Assembly (NCBI GenBank): GCA_963817035.1
Contig: CAWFMM010000003.1
Location: forward strand, 620,001-684,000
Reading direction: 5' to 3'
Length of the DNA stretch: 64,000 nt
DNA from: AC-49 sp963817035
GTDB taxonomy: Bacteria; Actinomycetota; Thermoleophilia; Solirubrobacterales; Solirubrobacteraceae
Below are positions 32,245 through 40,623 of the stretch, in pieces. A program made the position numbers and the translations under genes. The number at the start of each line of letters is the position of its first letter. Positions within the stretch are counted from its first letter, which is position 1. The notes under the pieces are model-generated. The model was not told the DNA's origin, did no database searches, and saw only the letters and a list, made by a program, of their open reading frames with translations.

Positions 32245-32805
32245 ATGCGTGCAAGCGTCGCCGCGGCAGCCGGGACGGTCGTTGTCGCGGCGATCTCGAC
32301 CTTGGCGGTGGCACAGGCGACGCCACCCCGCCCCTCCGCGAACTGCGCGAACCAGTCGATCGCCATCAGCCCGATCTCATTCGGTGGACCGGGCTCCGTC
32401 GTCATCGGGCCCGTGTCGCTCGGCGCCGCGAACTACGCCCACACCGACGTCACCGCCGCGCGCCCCGCGTACCTCAAGACCGGAGCGCTCGTCCTGCGCG
32501 GCCATACCGTGACGATGAAGATCGCTCAGACCCCGCCACGCACGACCGGCTTCATCGGCATGCCGGAGGGCAGGGGAACCTACGCCCTCGCCGACTCAAA
32601 GGCCGAGGTCACGCTGACGGCGTGCGGGCGCCATCAGCGCACGAGCCGAGCCCGCGATGGGCGAGGCGTCACCTTCTGGTCCGGCGGCTTTGTGAAGCCG
32701 GCGGCGCCGGTCTGCGTCCCGATCGACGTCTATGTCGACCACTCCCGCCGGAGCCGCCGCATCGTGCTGTCGTTCGGGGCCGGCGACTGTCCCACAGCGC
32801 CATGA
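32245..32805 (+). CDS. secreted protein of unknown function, full-length paralogue of 8047-8532
   Basis: A 186-residue exported protein with a signal peptide (MRASVAAAAGTVVVAAISTL, probable cleavage after AVAQA). The mature part has four cysteines, two near the N-terminus (ANCANQS and one more in TACGRH) and two near the C-terminus (APVCVPIDVYV and GAGDC), suggesting disulfides. It shares 26 consecutive identical residues with the protein at 8047 but keeps a C-terminal strand segment lost there. No family recognised. Confidence 0.7.
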   Translation: MRASVAAAAGTVVVAAISTLAVAQATPPRPSANCANQSIAISPISFGGPGSVVIGPVSLGAANYAHTDVTAARPAYLKTGALVLRGHTVTMKIAQTPPRTTGFIGMPEGRGTYALADSKAEVTLTACGRHQRTSRARDGRGVTFWSGGFVKPAAPVCVPIDVYVDHSRRSRRIVLSFGAGDCPTAP

Positions 32806-32829
32806 CGATCACGATTCGAGGTACGGAGA

Positions 32830-33220
32830 ATGCCCGCCGTGGTGCGCCCAACGCACACCGTGTCCACGTGCGCCCGGGCCTGCGCGACGAGCACGTCGAC
32901 GAGCTCACGTGCGCCGCGCACGACGATCTCCCCCGCGTCGCGAAGCTGGCGAGGCGAGCGCCGTATCGAGCGTCCGACGACGTCAGGCCGTAGTGAATCC
33001 AGCGCCCCGCGTCACCGGCGCTCGAGCCGGGCACGTCGGTGACCTTCTCGCGTTCGTTGTCGGCCTCGACGGCGAACGCGCGCGCGGATCGCTTTCAGGT
33101 TACCCTTGGTCGGCCGTCCATCTCCTCGCATGCCGCGACCTCGACGCGCCGCCCCGCCCCCATGCGCGCTTGGTCGGTCCAGACAGCGCCGATGTCGGAT
33201 CGCGTGTGTCGCGCGATCAC
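32830..33220 (-). pseudogene. decayed 5' fragment of a second purB (adenylosuccinate lyase)
   Basis: On the minus strand, from a GTG at 33220, the translation VIARHTRSDIGAVWTDQARM tracks the first residues of the intact purB at 55379 (MIARYTRPAMGAVWTDEARM). It then loses the frame repeatedly but recovers RWIHYGLTSSD, LDTALA, RGARELVDVLVAQARAHVDT and VCVGRT in shifted frames. About 150 codons are represented, with at least three frameshifts and a small deletion, and the homology then stops. The leaderless promoter present at intact purB is absent here. It is a non-functional remnant. Confidence 0.85.
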
Positions 33221-33292
33221 GTCGTCAGCCGAACCACCCCCACTCGACGGTTCGGTACAGACGAGGAGTCGTGACGCCGATCACCAATACAC

Positions 33293-34192
33293 ATGATCAT
33301 GCGCCGATCGATCTGCTCGCTCGTCCTCGTCGCGATGGCGGCCGCACTTGCCGCTCCGACCGCCGGGGTCGCGGGCGACTCGAAGATGCCGCCACCCGGC
33401 CCGTGCGCTGCGCGGCCGACGGCGATCACGCGAACGATCACCGTCGCCGTCGAGGGCGACGTGCGCGAGGTCGTCGTCCACCTCCCGGCGCGGGCGGCCG
33501 ACGCGCCCCTGCAGCCGTTCGTCATCGCGCTGCACGGCGTCGGCGGCAACGGGGCGTTCATGGAGGCGTATTCGGGCCTGGACGCGGTGGCCGACCAGGG
33601 CGCCTTCGTCGTCGCCTATCCCTCAGCTCAGTCGTGGCCGCACATGTGGCAGCTGCACCCCGACCCCGACGCCGCCCGCGACGACATCGCGTTCATGCGC
33701 GCGCTGATCGACCAAGCGATCGCGACGCTGTGCGTCGACCCAGCGCGCGTCAACGCGGTCGGCGTCTCCAACGGCGGCGCGTTCGTCGCGCGGATGGCGT
33801 GCCAGCTCTCCGACCAGCTCGCGTCGATCGCCACCGTGGCCGGGAGCTACAAGGTGATCCCGTGGTGCCGCCCTGCGCGGCCGTTGTCAGTGCTGGAGAT
33901 CCACGGCACGGCCGACGTCGTCGTCCCCTACAACACGGTCTCGCCGTGGCTGTCGCAGTGGCGCATCCACGACCGCTGCCGAGGCGCCGCCGCGCGCACC
34001 CACATCGCGTGGGACGCCGACCGCATGCAGTGGGCCTGCGCCGGCGGGACGATCGTCTCCCACGTGCGCCTGTACGGTCTCGGCCACGCGTGGCCGGGCA
34101 GCCCGCTCGACCCCGTCGGCGGCATCCATGCAGCGGACAAGGTGTGGGACCTGTTCGCCCGCCGCGCCCAGGCGCCGCGTTACAGCCGGTAG
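33293..34192 (+). CDS. secreted alpha/beta-hydrolase, PHB-depolymerase/feruloyl-esterase-like (LpqC type)
   Basis: A 299-residue exported esterase. The signal peptide is MIMRRSICSLVLVAMAAAL (or starting two codons later at 33299). The alpha/beta-hydrolase core has the oxyanion region ALHGVGGNG, nucleophile elbow GVSNGG, acid in HGTADVVVPYN and the catalytic His in LGHAWPGS. The layout matches the LpqC/poly(3-hydroxybutyrate) depolymerase esterase family, which acts outside the cell on ester polymers or aryl esters. It is the only gene in a pocket between a pseudogene and a MarR regulator. Confidence 0.85.
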   Translation: MIMRRSICSLVLVAMAAALAAPTAGVAGDSKMPPPGPCAARPTAITRTITVAVEGDVREVVVHLPARAADAPLQPFVIALHGVGGNGAFMEAYSGLDAVADQGAFVVAYPSAQSWPHMWQLHPDPDAARDDIAFMRALIDQAIATLCVDPARVNAVGVSNGGAFVARMACQLSDQLASIATVAGSYKVIPWCRPARPLSVLEIHGTADVVVPYNTVSPWLSQWRIHDRCRGAAARTHIAWDADRMQWACAGGTIVSHVRLYGLGHAWPGSPLDPVGGIHAADKVWDLFARRAQAPRYSR

Positions 34193-34265
34193 CCGAAGCG
34201 GCGCTGGAACTGAATCCGTCGCCCCGGACCCGAGCGCGGGGTTCGTCTCGGGGTCTCACTCCGGA

Positions 34266-34700
34266 TCACCGGTCGGGTTTCGTTGCAAGCTCGGCGAGCA
34301 TGGCCTTGAGTTGCGCGAATCTCAGCGGTCCGAGTTGCTCGGACCATTCCTGCTCGAGTTCGACCATCGCCCCGCGCATCACCACGACGACCTTTCGGCC
34401 ACGGGGCGTGAGCGCGACCAGTTTCGACCGCCGGTCGTCGGGGTTGTCGCGTCGCTCGATATAGCCGAGCTCCTCGATCTGACCCAGGAGGTAGTTGACG
34501 GCCTGCCGGGTCATCCCCCGCTGGGCAGCGAGATCCGACGGCCGCTTGCCGTGTGGTCCGGGGTAGAGCAGGACCGCCATGTGCGCGACGTACAGATCGG
34601 TGAAGCCGGCCGCGTGCAGTGCGTCGAGAAGACGCTGGCGAGCGATCTCCCACGGGATCCTCAGGAGCGCGCCGATCAGTTGCTGGGGTTGCTCTTGCAC
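34266..34700 (-). CDS. MarR-family transcriptional regulator
   Basis: A 144-residue winged-helix regulator. The recognition region RPSDLAAQRGMTRQAVNYLLGQIEELGYI (about residues 50-79) and the wing with DNPDDRRSKLVALTPRGRK are typical of MarR. GTG at 34700 is the start: a TAAAAT hexamer on the minus strand ends 7 bases before it, giving a leaderless mRNA. It is divergent from a cupin gene and likely controls the shared intergenic region. Confidence 0.9.
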   Translation of the reverse strand: MQEQPQQLIGALLRIPWEIARQRLLDALHAAGFTDLYVAHMAVLLYPGPHGKRPSDLAAQRGMTRQAVNYLLGQIEELGYIERRDNPDDRRSKLVALTPRGRKVVVVMRGAMVELEQEWSEQLGPLRFAQLKAMLAELATKPDR

Positions 34701-34707
34701 ATCCGGG

Positions 34708-34752
34708 ATTTTATACAGACTCTTGACAAACCGTCCCGCTCACTCGTAAGGT
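34708..34752. promoter_or_regulatory. divergent promoters between marR and the cupin gene
   Basis: For marR (minus strand), TAAAAT at 34713-34708 lies 7 bases before GTG. For the cupin gene (plus strand), a perfect TTGACA at 34723-34728 is followed after 18 bases by TAAGGT at 34747-34752. The two promoters face away from each other, so one bound regulator could affect both. Confidence 0.55.
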
Positions 34753-34792
34753 TTGTAAAGATCCTATACGACCTTCGACGCGAGGACCCGCT

Positions 34793-35245
34793 ATGACCAC
34801 CGCCCCGCCAGAGACCATCCACGTCGGATCGATGAGCGTCACGTTCGTGCTCGAGGCCGAGCAGACGGCCGGCACGTTGTGCGCGTTCGAGTGCGGGGTG
34901 CCGGCCGGCACCGTGATGGCAGCGCCGCACAGCCACGACGGGTTCGACGAGACGATCTACGGCCTCGCCGGCACGACGACATTCACCGTCGATGGCACAG
35001 AGCACGAGGTCGGGCCCGGCGGGGTGGTCTTCGTTGCGCGTGGTTTGGTCCACGGCTTCGTCAACCGCGGGGCGCAGGACTCCCGATTCCTCGCCGTCGT
35101 CACTCCGGGCCTCTTCCGGCCCGCCTACTTCCGTGAGATCCACGAGGTTCTGACCGCAGCCGCCGGCGGCCCGCCCGACCGCGAAGCCCTCAACGAGGTC
35201 ATGCGCCGCCACGGGCTGACGCCGGCGCCGGGTGAACTGCGATGA
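34793..35245 (+). CDS. cupin-domain protein
   Basis: A 150-residue protein with a single cupin barrel (about residues 25-105). The first motif is HSHDGFDETIYGLAG and the second GLVHGFVNRG, with His/Glu metal ligands in normal places; the C-terminal helix follows. A GAGG site precedes the ATG. The divergent MarR regulator suggests induction by a small aromatic or oxidant; quercetinase-like cupins are often so placed, but the substrate is unknown. Confidence 0.82.
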   Translation: MTTAPPETIHVGSMSVTFVLEAEQTAGTLCAFECGVPAGTVMAAPHSHDGFDETIYGLAGTTTFTVDGTEHEVGPGGVVFVARGLVHGFVNRGAQDSRFLAVVTPGLFRPAYFREIHEVLTAAAGGPPDREALNEVMRRHGLTPAPGELR

Positions 35246-35506
35246 CGACCTACATCCATCGCGCCGCTCTGCTCAGCGCGCACGTCTTGCGGCGACCTAT
35301 TCGTGCTCCGACGACAATGTCGTCGCCTCGTGCGCCGGGACGACCTCCAGGCGACGACGACCACGAAGAACCGCTCCAAGGTCGTGCGCGCGGCGTTCCG
35401 GATCGTCGCGCGGTGATGCCGGCGCGTCGCATGAGGCTTGCAAGAAGATGGCCGCGGCACTCGGCCCCGATCAGTATCACTTGGCGAAGCCAGATCTGGG
35501 GGAGAG

Positions 35507-35579
35507 TGCCCCCGGCTGGGCTCGAACCAGCGACCGACGGATTAAAAGTCCGCTGCTCTACCAACTGAGCTACAGGGGC
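35507..35579 (-). tRNA. tRNA-Lys (anticodon TTT)
   Basis: A 73-base cloverleaf. The acceptor GCCCCTG pairs with CGGGGGC (one G-U), discriminator A. The D-arm is TAGCTCAGTTGGTAGAGCA, the anticodon stem-loop CGGA-CTTTTAA-TCCG (anticodon TTT) and the T-arm GCTGGTTCGAGCCCAGC. CCA is not encoded. The 260 bases between this gene and the cupin gene show nothing I can name. Confidence 0.95.
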
Positions 35580-35657
35580 CTGTAGTCAGCCGGTGACGAT
35601 AAACGGCCGGGCGCGTTGGTCGCGCCCGGCCGGCACCTCGGGGGATCGATATCACGG

Positions 35658-35798
35658 CTACAAGCGTGCGCTGCGGCTCGTGCCGCCCATGAAGAAGAGG
35701 ACGATGGCGACGATGGCCAGCGCGAAGATGACGGGGTGGATGATCGCCCCGCCGGCGATGGCGATGATCAGCAGGACGATTCCGAGAAGCAGCAACAT
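35658..35798 (-). CDS. 46-residue hydrophobic membrane protein
   Basis: A very small protein consisting of two membrane helices: MLLLLGIVLLIIAIAGGAI, a short loop with His-Pro, then FALAIVAIVLFFMGG and a basic tail. An excellent ribosome site (AAAGGAGA, 4 bases before the ATG) and the strict hydrophobic pattern argue that it is real. Tiny hydrophobic proteins of this type are common in actinobacteria, and their role is unknown. Confidence 0.7.
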   Translation of the reverse strand: MLLLLGIVLLIIAIAGGAIIHPVIFALAIVAIVLFFMGGTSRSARL

Positions 35799-35884
35799 AG
35801 GGTCTCCTTTGGGGCTGGGACACGTTGGGTGGCGTCGAGGTACCCGGGCTCTCAGAGGCGCAACCGCCCAATCTCATCGAGCCG

Positions 35885-37495
35885 TCAGCGTCGCGACGGC
35901 GTGCCGGTGAGCTCGTCCAGCAGCAGTGAGCACGACCGCTCGAGCTGGGCGATCGACGCGTCGTCTACGCGCTTGATCCCACAGGCGCGGTTCAGCCACG
36001 TGTTGATCTGCGCGTGGCTGCGGCCGTCGCGTTTGCGCAGCTCGCTCACCAGGCGATGGCGCTTCTCGCGCAGCAGGGTGCGCCGTTCGTGGGCCGGCAG
36101 CACGCTCTCGTCGACCTCCTTGACCGCGGAAGCGAAGACCACCGGCGCGGCGCTCGGCGAGCCGAACAGCGCGAGCTGCGGCGCGACGTCGGCACTCAGC
36201 GGAACGAACGCGGGCTCCTCGGAGGGCTCGGTGCGCAGCCGGTCGGGAACCTCGTCTAGGCCATCGCCTTCGCCCGGCGGGCGCAGCACCTGGCGCAGCT
36301 CGTGCTCGATGTCCTCGGCGTGGCCGCGCAGGATCGGGTCGCCGGGAAGGTAGAGCCAGCTCATCTGCACGCCGCGGCCGGCGATCACGCGCACGAAGCG
36401 CCCGACGATCTGGCGGAAGATCAACGGCGTCTTGGCCGCCGTCGCGTAGACGCCGACGCGCAGGCGCGGGATGTCGACCCCCTCGCTGACCATGTTCACC
36501 GCGACGACCCACGGCTCTCGAGACGTCGTGAACTCCTCGAGCTTGCGCGACGCCGCGGTCTCGGTGTGCAGGACCACGACCGGCGGCTTGCCCGTCACCT
36601 CGCGCAGGACCTTCGCGATCGCGCGGGCGTGCTCGCCGTCGGCGGCGACGACGAGCCCGCCGGCGTCGCGGTGCTCGCCGGCGCGCAGCTCCATCAGCCG
36701 CTGGTGCGCCGCGGCGAGGATCCGCGGCAGCCCGTCAGGCAGGCCGACGCTGATCGCGGTGCGGTAGCGGCGCGCCGTCTCGCGGGTGCTGAGCACATCG
36801 GCGAACGTCGCCTCGACCTCGTCGTCCCCGCTCTGCCAGCGCAGCGTCCCGTCGTAGGGGATGAAGGTGACGGGCCGGCAGACCGCGTCGCGCACCGCGT
36901 CGGCGTAGCAGTAGCTGACGTCCGGAACCGCGAGCCCGCTCGCGTCGTAGCGCACCCCCGGAATCGGTGTGGCATCGCTGCGAAAAGGGGTACCGCTGAG
37001 GAGGAGCTGACGCCGGGCGCGGCCGTAGGCGGCCTTGAACCCCTCGCCCCACGCCAGGTCCTCACCCAGGTGGTGGGCCTCGTCGGCGATGACCAGCGTG
37101 TCGGGCGGGCACTGCGCGCCCCAGCGCACGCCCGACGTCGCGAGGCGCGCATAGGTGACGGCGACGCCGTCGAAGCCCGGCGGCGGCTTGGGCCGGCCGA
37201 CGTCGGGCGCGAGCTGGAGGCCGAGCTTTGCGGCCGCGGCCGCCCACTGACGGGTCAGCGGAGTCGTCGGGCAGACGACGGCGATCCGTGAGATCGCCTT
37301 GGCCCGTAGCAGCTCGCGGGCGATGTGCAGCGCGGGCCGGGTCTTGCCGGCCCCCGGCGCGGCGGCGATCAGGAACGGACCGTCAGACCAGCCTGCCATC
37401 TCCGCGACGGCACGTTGCTGCCATGGGCGGAGATCTGAACCAGGCGAGGACAAGGAGCGGGCATCCTGCGCGATGGGCCGGACGGACCGCAGCAC
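35885..37495 (-). CDS. superfamily 2 DEAD/DEAH-box helicase
   Basis: A 536-residue helicase. Motif I is AAPGAGKT, motif II ADEAHH and motif III LSGTPF. The second RecA domain has VVAVNMVSEGVDIPRLRV (motif V) and RQIVGRFVR (motif VI). After about residue 390 there is a C-terminal region with a charged helical end (RRTLLREKRHRLVSELRKRDG) typical of helicases annotated as restriction-like or DUF3427-type. GTG at 37495 is taken as the start. Its substrate (DNA or RNA) is not evident. Divergent from the gene at 37550. Confidence 0.85.
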   Translation of the reverse strand: MLRSVRPIAQDARSLSSPGSDLRPWQQRAVAEMAGWSDGPFLIAAAPGAGKTRPALHIARELLRAKAISRIAVVCPTTPLTRQWAAAAAKLGLQLAPDVGRPKPPPGFDGVAVTYARLATSGVRWGAQCPPDTLVIADEAHHLGEDLAWGEGFKAAYGRARRQLLLSGTPFRSDATPIPGVRYDASGLAVPDVSYCYADAVRDAVCRPVTFIPYDGTLRWQSGDDEVEATFADVLSTRETARRYRTAISVGLPDGLPRILAAAHQRLMELRAGEHRDAGGLVVAADGEHARAIAKVLREVTGKPPVVVLHTETAASRKLEEFTTSREPWVVAVNMVSEGVDIPRLRVGVYATAAKTPLIFRQIVGRFVRVIAGRGVQMSWLYLPGDPILRGHAEDIEHELRQVLRPPGEGDGLDEVPDRLRTEPSEEPAFVPLSADVAPQLALFGSPSAAPVVFASAVKEVDESVLPAHERRTLLREKRHRLVSELRKRDGRSHAQINTWLNRACGIKRVDDASIAQLERSCSLLLDELTGTPSRR

Positions 37496-37512
37496 GCACC
37501 ACGCACTTTGCG

Positions 37513-37541
37513 TTGACCCGTCGTGCAATTGGGCGTAGCGT
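37513..37541 (+). promoter_or_regulatory. promoter of the gene at 37550
   Basis: TTGACC (37513-37518), a 17-base spacer and TAGCGT (37536-37541), then 8 bases to the ATG. This is the best-defined leaderless promoter of the window, with both boxes at ideal spacing. Confidence 0.65.
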
Positions 37542-37549
37542 CGCTCGTC

Positions 37550-38080
37550 ATGGCCAACCCAGCGAAAGTCGACCGCCAAACCGTCGATCTCAGCGGCTAT
37601 CCCGACATGGTCGTGGTCTATCTCGGCATGCGGGTACGCAAGCCCCGGGGCCTGCTGCGGCTAATCGGCCTCGGCCCGCAGATCCGCAAGTCATGGCAGG
37701 AGCAGCCTGACGGCCTGTTACTGCACGAGGACCTCGTCTGGTCGCTGATCCCACCGCACGCCGGGATGCGCCAGTACTGGCGCGACTACGACAGCCTCGA
37801 GCGCTGGACGCGCTCCGAGCCCCATCAGCTCTGGTGGCGCCAGTTCCTGCGCGACTCCGGCGGCACCGGCTTCTGGCATGAGGCGTACTTCATGCGCGGC
37901 GGAGCCGAGGCGATCTACGACGACCTCGGCAAGCCCGTCGGTTACGCGCAGTTCGCGCCGACCCAGGCGGCCCGCGGAGCGATGTTCTCCAGTCGCCGCC
38001 GCGCTGGTCGCGACGAGCCGCAGACGCTGCCGTCGGTGATCGGCGAGGAGGAGTACTACGAGACGCCGGCGCCGAGGTAG
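37550..38080 (+). CDS. DUF4188-like / monooxygenase-family protein of about 176 residues
   Basis: A 176-residue cytosolic protein rich in aromatic residues (DMVVVYLGMRVRKPRGLLRL, WRDYDSLERWTRSEPHQLWW, GTGFWHEAYFMRGGAEAIYD). The pattern resembles the DUF4188/phenylacetaldoxime-dehydratase-like dimeric alpha-beta-barrel family, some members of which are annotated as monooxygenases. I am confident it is a gene, less so of the family. The start at 37550 is supported by the promoter. The 3' end overlaps the convergent RidA-like gene by 25 bases. Confidence 0.7.
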   Translation: MANPAKVDRQTVDLSGYPDMVVVYLGMRVRKPRGLLRLIGLGPQIRKSWQEQPDGLLLHEDLVWSLIPPHAGMRQYWRDYDSLERWTRSEPHQLWWRQFLRDSGGTGFWHEAYFMRGGAEAIYDDLGKPVGYAQFAPTQAARGAMFSSRRRAGRDEPQTLPSVIGEEEYYETPAPR

Positions 38081-38454
38081 GCGTCGGCCTCGATCTCGAC
38101 CAACATCCGCGGGTCGATCAGGGCGCTGACCTCGACCATCGTGCTGACGGGCGGCGCGCCGCTGAAGATGTCGGCGTGGGCGCGGCCGACCTCGTGCCAG
38201 CGGGAGATGTCGGTGACGTAGATGCGGGTGCGCACGACGTCGGCGAACGTGGCGCCGGCGAATGAGAGCGCCGTGCCGACGTTGATCAGCGCCTGGCCGA
38301 CCTGGCCGTAGACATCACCCGGATAGACGACGACGCCGTTCTCGTCGGTCGCCGTGCACCCCGCCACATGGACATAGGGACCGGCGCGCACCACGCGGCA
38401 GTAACCGACCTGACCCTCGAACGGGCTGCCGGAGCCGTGACGCTCGATCGCCAC
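38056..38454 (-). CDS. RidA-family protein
   Basis: A 132-residue YjgF/RidA-like protein: VAGCTATDENGVVVYPGDVY, GQVGQALINVGTALSFAGATFADVVRTRIYV, VSTMVEVSALIDPRMLVEIEADA. It differs in sequence from the RidA of the guanidine operon. GTG at 38454 is the chosen start, 14 bases after the purH stop, so it is likely the downstream gene of purH. Family members deaminate reactive imines. Confidence 0.82.
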   Translation of the reverse strand: MAIERHGSGSPFEGQVGYCRVVRAGPYVHVAGCTATDENGVVVYPGDVYGQVGQALINVGTALSFAGATFADVVRTRIYVTDISRWHEVGRAHADIFSGAPPVSTMVEVSALIDPRMLVEIEADAYLGAGVS

Positions 38455-38468
38455 CGCGACGGCCAGGC

Positions 38469-40031
38469 CTAGTGCCTGAAGTGGCGGCGCCGCGTGAGCA
38501 CCATCGCGACGCCGGCCTCGTCGGCGGCGGCGATGACCTCTTCGTCGCGGATCGAGCCGCCGGGCTGGATGATCGCGTGCACACCGGCCTCGATCGCCAG
38601 CCCCGGCCCGTCGGCGAACGGGAAGTACGCGTCCGACGCCAGTACGACGCCCTCGAACGAGTCGACCCGGGCCTTCTCGACGGCGATCCGCACCGAGTCG
38701 ACGCGGCTCGTCTGGCCGGCGCCGATGCCGACGGTCGACAGGTCGCGGGCGAGCACGATCGCGTTGGACTTCACGTGACGGCAGATGCGCCAGGCGAACA
38801 GCAGATCGCCCCACTCGCGATCACTCGGGGCGCGCTTGGTCACGACCTCCATGTTCTCGCGGTCGTCGCGATCGGAGTCGGGGTCCTGCACGAGCAGACC
38901 GCCGGTGACCTGCTTGATCTCGGGCTCGCCGAAGAACGGCAGGCGCCGCTCCTGATCCTCGAGGATGCGGATGTTCTCCTTCCCCGTCAGAAGCTCGACC
39001 GCGCCGCTCTCGTAGGCGGGCGCGATAACGACCTCGATGAACTGCTCGTTGAGCCGCGCGGCCAAGTCCTGATCGATCGGCCGATTGAACGCGACGATCC
39101 CGCCGAACGCGCTCAGCGGATCGCAGGCCAGAGCCTTCTCGTAGGCCTCCAGCGGGCCCGTTCCGAGGCCCGCGCCGCACGGGTTGTTGTGCTTGACGAT
39201 CGCGCACGCCGGGACCTCGTAGTCGCGGATCACCTTGCGCGCCGCGTCGAGGTCGAGCAGGTTGTTGAACGAGATCTGCTTGCCGTGGTGCTGCTTGACC
39301 ATCGACAGCACGTGGGCGCGCGAGCCGACCTGCTGGTAGTACGCGGCACGCTGGTGCGGATTCTCCCCGTAGGGCAGATCGACGATCTTCTCGTAGGCGC
39401 GGAGGAACAGCGGCGGGAAGTCCTCGCCGCGCTCGGCGAACCAGCGGGCGATCGCGGTGTCGTAGCGCGCGGTGTAGGCGAACGCGTCGGCGGCGAGCGC
39501 TTCGCGCGTGGAGAGCGACAGCGTTGCGTCGGCGTCGCGCAGCTCCTCGAGCACCGCGTCGTAGGCCTCGGGGTTGACGACGACCCCGGCGAACGCGAAG
39601 TTCTTGGCCGCGGCGCGGATCATCGTCGGGCCGCCGACGTCGATGTTCTCGATCACCTCGGCCTCGCTGACCCCGCGCCGGCCGGCGGTGCGCTCGAACG
39701 GGTAGAGGTTCACGCACACGAGGTCGACGAACTCGATGTCGTGCTCGGCGGCCTGGCTGAGATGGTCGGGGTCCGAGCGCACCGCCAGCAACCCGGCGTA
39801 GAGGCGCGGGTGTAGCGTCTTGACGCGGCCGTCCATGATCTCGGGGAAGCCGGTGAAGTCGTCGACGGTGCGCACGGAGATTCCGGCGGCGTCGAGCGCG
39901 GCAGCCGTCCCCCCGGTCGAGACGATCTCGACCTCGAGGTCGACGAGGCCGCGAGCGAACTCCACGACTCCACGCTTGTCAGAGACGGACAACAGCGCGC
40001 GGCGCACCCGTACTGCACCTGGCTGAGTCAA
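38469..40031 (-). CDS. purH: bifunctional AICAR transformylase/IMP cyclohydrolase
   Basis: A 520-residue enzyme for the last two steps to IMP. The N-terminal IMP cyclohydrolase domain (residues 1-200) starts RRALLSVSDKRGVVEFA with EIVSTGGTA and RVKTLHPRLYAGLL. The AICAR transformylase domain carries the Lys-His catalytic pair in IVKHNNPCG and ends with AGVHAIIQPGGSIRDEEV. A TTG at 40031 gives a normal length, while GTG at 40007 (VRRALL) is an equally possible start; no clear ribosome site decides. Confidence 0.95.
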   Translation of the reverse strand: MTQPGAVRVRRALLSVSDKRGVVEFARGLVDLEVEIVSTGGTAAALDAAGISVRTVDDFTGFPEIMDGRVKTLHPRLYAGLLAVRSDPDHLSQAAEHDIEFVDLVCVNLYPFERTAGRRGVSEAEVIENIDVGGPTMIRAAAKNFAFAGVVVNPEAYDAVLEELRDADATLSLSTREALAADAFAYTARYDTAIARWFAERGEDFPPLFLRAYEKIVDLPYGENPHQRAAYYQQVGSRAHVLSMVKQHHGKQISFNNLLDLDAARKVIRDYEVPACAIVKHNNPCGAGLGTGPLEAYEKALACDPLSAFGGIVAFNRPIDQDLAARLNEQFIEVVIAPAYESGAVELLTGKENIRILEDQERRLPFFGEPEIKQVTGGLLVQDPDSDRDDRENMEVVTKRAPSDREWGDLLFAWRICRHVKSNAIVLARDLSTVGIGAGQTSRVDSVRIAVEKARVDSFEGVVLASDAYFPFADGPGLAIEAGVHAIIQPGGSIRDEEVIAAADEAGVAMVLTRRRHFRH

Positions 40032-40150
40032 CTGAATGTTCGTTGTTTCGGCGATGGCCTTGAGGATATCCCTGCGACAGGCGTTCTGAGCGATTGACCA
40101 GCGGGCGCGTGGGGCATCATGTCCGGGGTACCCGTAGGCAGGAGCATTCC

Positions 40151-40279
40151 GTGACGGTTCAGACTGATGTGTCGGAGCGCCCCACGGCGCAGTTCGACGA
40201 CGACGAGGAAATCGACACCTCGGGCTTCGACGATCCCGAGGTCGAAGACGAGGAAGAGGACGACGACGACGCGGCGTAG
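40151..40279 (+). CDS. 42-residue highly acidic protein
   Basis: The protein starts at GTG 40151 after an AGGAG site, with an upstream TTGACC at 40094. Its second half is almost only Asp and Glu (DDDEEIDTSGFDDPEVEDEE), giving a strong negative charge. Such proteins can mimic nucleic acid or bind basic partners, but nothing specific can be said. It lies 48 bases before the DUF4242 gene and may be co-transcribed. Confidence 0.5.
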   Translation: MTVQTDVSERPTAQFDDDEEIDTSGFDDPEVEDEEEDDDDAA

Positions 40280-40326
40280 AGGCGTAGCATCGACGCTACC
40301 CGGTCTCTCTCAATGAAAGGTTGATC

Positions 40327-40623
40327 ATGGACACGTACGTGATTCTTCGTCGTAACGGCTGGCGGTCCGGGGAGGACCTACAGGCCGCTGCGGCCCGATC
40401 GACGACGGTCGGCGACGACGAGATGTCCGACGACATCCGGTGGATTCGCAGCTATGTCCTGGCGGAGGACGGTGGCTCGCTGGGCACCGTCTGCGTCTAT
40501 CAGGCGAGCAGTCCTGAAGCGATTCGGGAGCACGCCGAACGTGCCGGACTGCCGGTCGACGAGATCATCGCGGTCGCCGACACGGTCCTCGTCCGCCCGG
40601 ACCCGGAGCCGGCTTCCGCCTAA
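40327..40623 (+). CDS. DUF4242 (SCO4226-like, nickel-binding type) protein
   Basis: A 98-residue ferredoxin-like-fold protein: TYVILRRNGWRSGEDLQAAA, then IRWIRSYVLAEDGGSLGTVCVYQASSPEAIREHAERAGLPVDEI. This matches the DUF4242 family, of which one Streptomyces member binds nickel. ATG at 40327 has AAAGG at the right distance. Its end overlaps the convergent purN by 4 bases. Confidence 0.82.
   Translation: MDTYVILRRNGWRSGEDLQAAAARSTTVGDDEMSDDIRWIRSYVLAEDGGSLGTVCVYQASSPEAIREHAERAGLPVDEIIAVADTVLVRPDPEPASA

Noticed and set aside
32697..32785. Repeated GCCGGCG considered as the cause of the deletion in the paralogue at 8047
   Set aside because: The distance between the repeats (82 bases) is not a multiple of three and would not give the in-frame junction observed.
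33106..34464. A 452-codon frame overlapping the esterase gene
   Set aside because: It is a shifted frame of the esterase, which itself shows the signal peptide and catalytic residues; the alternative translation is Arg/Pro-rich.
35246..35506. Several overlapping short frames between the cupin gene and tRNA-Lys
   Set aside because: No ribosome site, promoter or plausible protein composition; frames running into the tRNA are antisense artefacts.
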